This document shows positions 5,404 through 6,101 of a DNA stretch of 6,101 nt, in pieces (the first letter of the stretch is position 1; every line of letters starts with the position of its first letter). The notes under the pieces are model-generated. The model worked only from the letters and a program-made list of their open reading frames with translations, made no database searches and had not been told where the DNA came from. A program made the translations under genes and the position numbers. The stretch is from Acidobacteriota bacterium (GTDB taxonomy: Bacteria > Acidobacteriota > Vicinamibacteria > Vicinamibacterales > UBA2999), in NCBI GenBank assembly GCA_947478985.1, contig CANJYC010000124.1:1-6101 (forward strand), in the 5' to 3' direction.

Positions 5404-6101
5404 TTATGCGACCGTTGCCGCCTGCGCCGAGCCGGCGAACTGTCCGCCGAACTCCTTCAGGGCCGATTCCAGCAGTGCCTTGATCTCATCATCGATAGTC
5501 TTCTTCTCGGCGATGCCGGTCAGCACGCCAGGGTGCCGTGTTTCAAGGAAGCGATACAGATCGACTTCGTAGCGGCGGACGTCGTTGATCGCGACGCTGT
5601 CGAGGAACCCCTTCGTTGCGGCGTACACGAGAACCACCTGATTCTCGACTGGCACCGGCTGATACTGCGGCTGTTTCAGGATCTCGACGAGCCGGCGGCC
5701 GCGATTGAGCTGCGACTGCGTCTGCTTGTCGAGGTCGCTGCCGAACTGCGCGAATGCAGCCAGCTCGCGGTACTGTGCGAGGTCGAGACGGAGCGAGCCG
5801 GCAACCTGGCGCATCGCCTTGATCTGGGCCGAGCCGCCGACGCGCGACACTGAGTTGCCGACGTTGATGGCCGGACGGATGCCCTGGTGGAAGAGGTCGC
5901 TCTCCAGGAAGATCTGGCCATCGGTAATCGAGATGACGTTGGTCGGGATGTATGCCGAAAGGTCGCCGGCCTGTGTTTCGATGATCGGCAGCGCCGTCAG
6001 CGAACCGCCGCCCAGCTCCTTGCTCATCTTGGCCGCACGCTCCAGCAGGCGCGAGTGCAGGTAGAACACGTCGCCGGGGTACGCCTCGCGGCCCGGCGGC
6101 C
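5404..6101 (-). CDS. atpA: F-type ATP synthase alpha subunit, C-terminal part
   Basis: Non-catalytic nucleotide-binding subunit of F1, paired with beta. The frame is open at the right edge, so only about the last 231 of an expected 500-515 residues are present; the P-loop region lies outside. The visible part begins with PPGREAYPGDVFYLHSRLLE, the stretch just after Walker B in alpha. It continues with SLTALPIIETQAGD, VPTNVISITDGQ-like YIPTNVISITDGQIFLE, and NSVSRVGGSAQ, whose Arg is the arginine finger that reaches the beta catalytic site. The C-terminal helical domain then runs from LAQYRELAAFAQFGSDLD through the variable tail to FGGQFAGSAQAATVA and a TAA stop adjoining the atpG ATG. An internal GTG (6069) is not the start, because the conserved sequence continues upstream of it to the window edge. 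Nothing is odd in the visible part. Confidence 0.97.
   Translation of the reverse strand, partial: PPGREAYPGDVFYLHSRLLERAAKMSKELGGGSLTALPIIETQAGDLSAYIPTNVISITDGQIFLESDLFHQGIRPAINVGNSVSRVGGSAQIKAMRQVAGSLRLDLAQYRELAAFAQFGSDLDKQTQSQLNRGRRLVEILKQPQYQPVPVENQVVLVYAATKGFLDSVAINDVRRYEVDLYRFLETRHPGVLTGIAEKKTIDDEIKALLESALKEFGGQFAGSAQAATVA

Noticed and set aside
1..6101. CRISPR array, tRNA, rRNA, insertion sequence or attachment site
   Set aside because: I saw no regularly spaced repeats, no cloverleaf or rRNA-like sequence, no transposase and no terminal inverted repeats with target duplications anywhere in the window.

Overview
The window is GC-rich, gene-dense bacterial chromosome, with no gap between genes longer than 86 bases. 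It carries two unrelated gene blocks and one small gene between them. The ATP synthase proteins and the overall base composition would suit an Acidobacteriota-like soil bacterium. That is an impression from familiarity only, not from a marker gene, and should be held loosely.

Right half (2556-6101, minus strand): the distal part of an F-type ATP synthase operon in the order atpA (3' part only) > atpG > atpD > atpC. These are the alpha, gamma, beta and epsilon subunits of the F1 catalytic head. Spacing is tight: atpA and atpG abut as TAA-ATG, atpD and atpC are 11 bases apart, and an 86-base leader precedes atpD. The diagnostic motifs of alpha, gamma and beta are intact, so this is ordinary housekeeping machinery.

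Middle (2146-2555): a 127-residue plus-strand gene of unknown function converges on atpC. A perfect 8-bp hairpin lies between the two stop codons.

Left half (1-2110, minus strand): a compact, overlapping or near-overlapping set of three genes, read as an almost pure coiled-coil protein > a GT-A-type glycosyltransferase > the permease of an ABC-2 polysaccharide exporter (Wzm/TagG-like, cut by the window edge). This looks like the start of a surface-polysaccharide synthesis and export cluster. The exporter ATPase and further sugar genes would be expected beyond base 1.

The coiled-coil gene and the 127-residue gene are divergent, with only 35 bases between their start codons. Those bases hold a 13-bp inverted repeat containing -10-like hexamers on both strands. 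I see no rRNA, tRNA, CRISPR array, insertion sequence or attachment site. I found no convincing new multi-gene system. The parts most worth a second look are the coiled-coil/glycosyltransferase/permease module and the compact divergent promoter.
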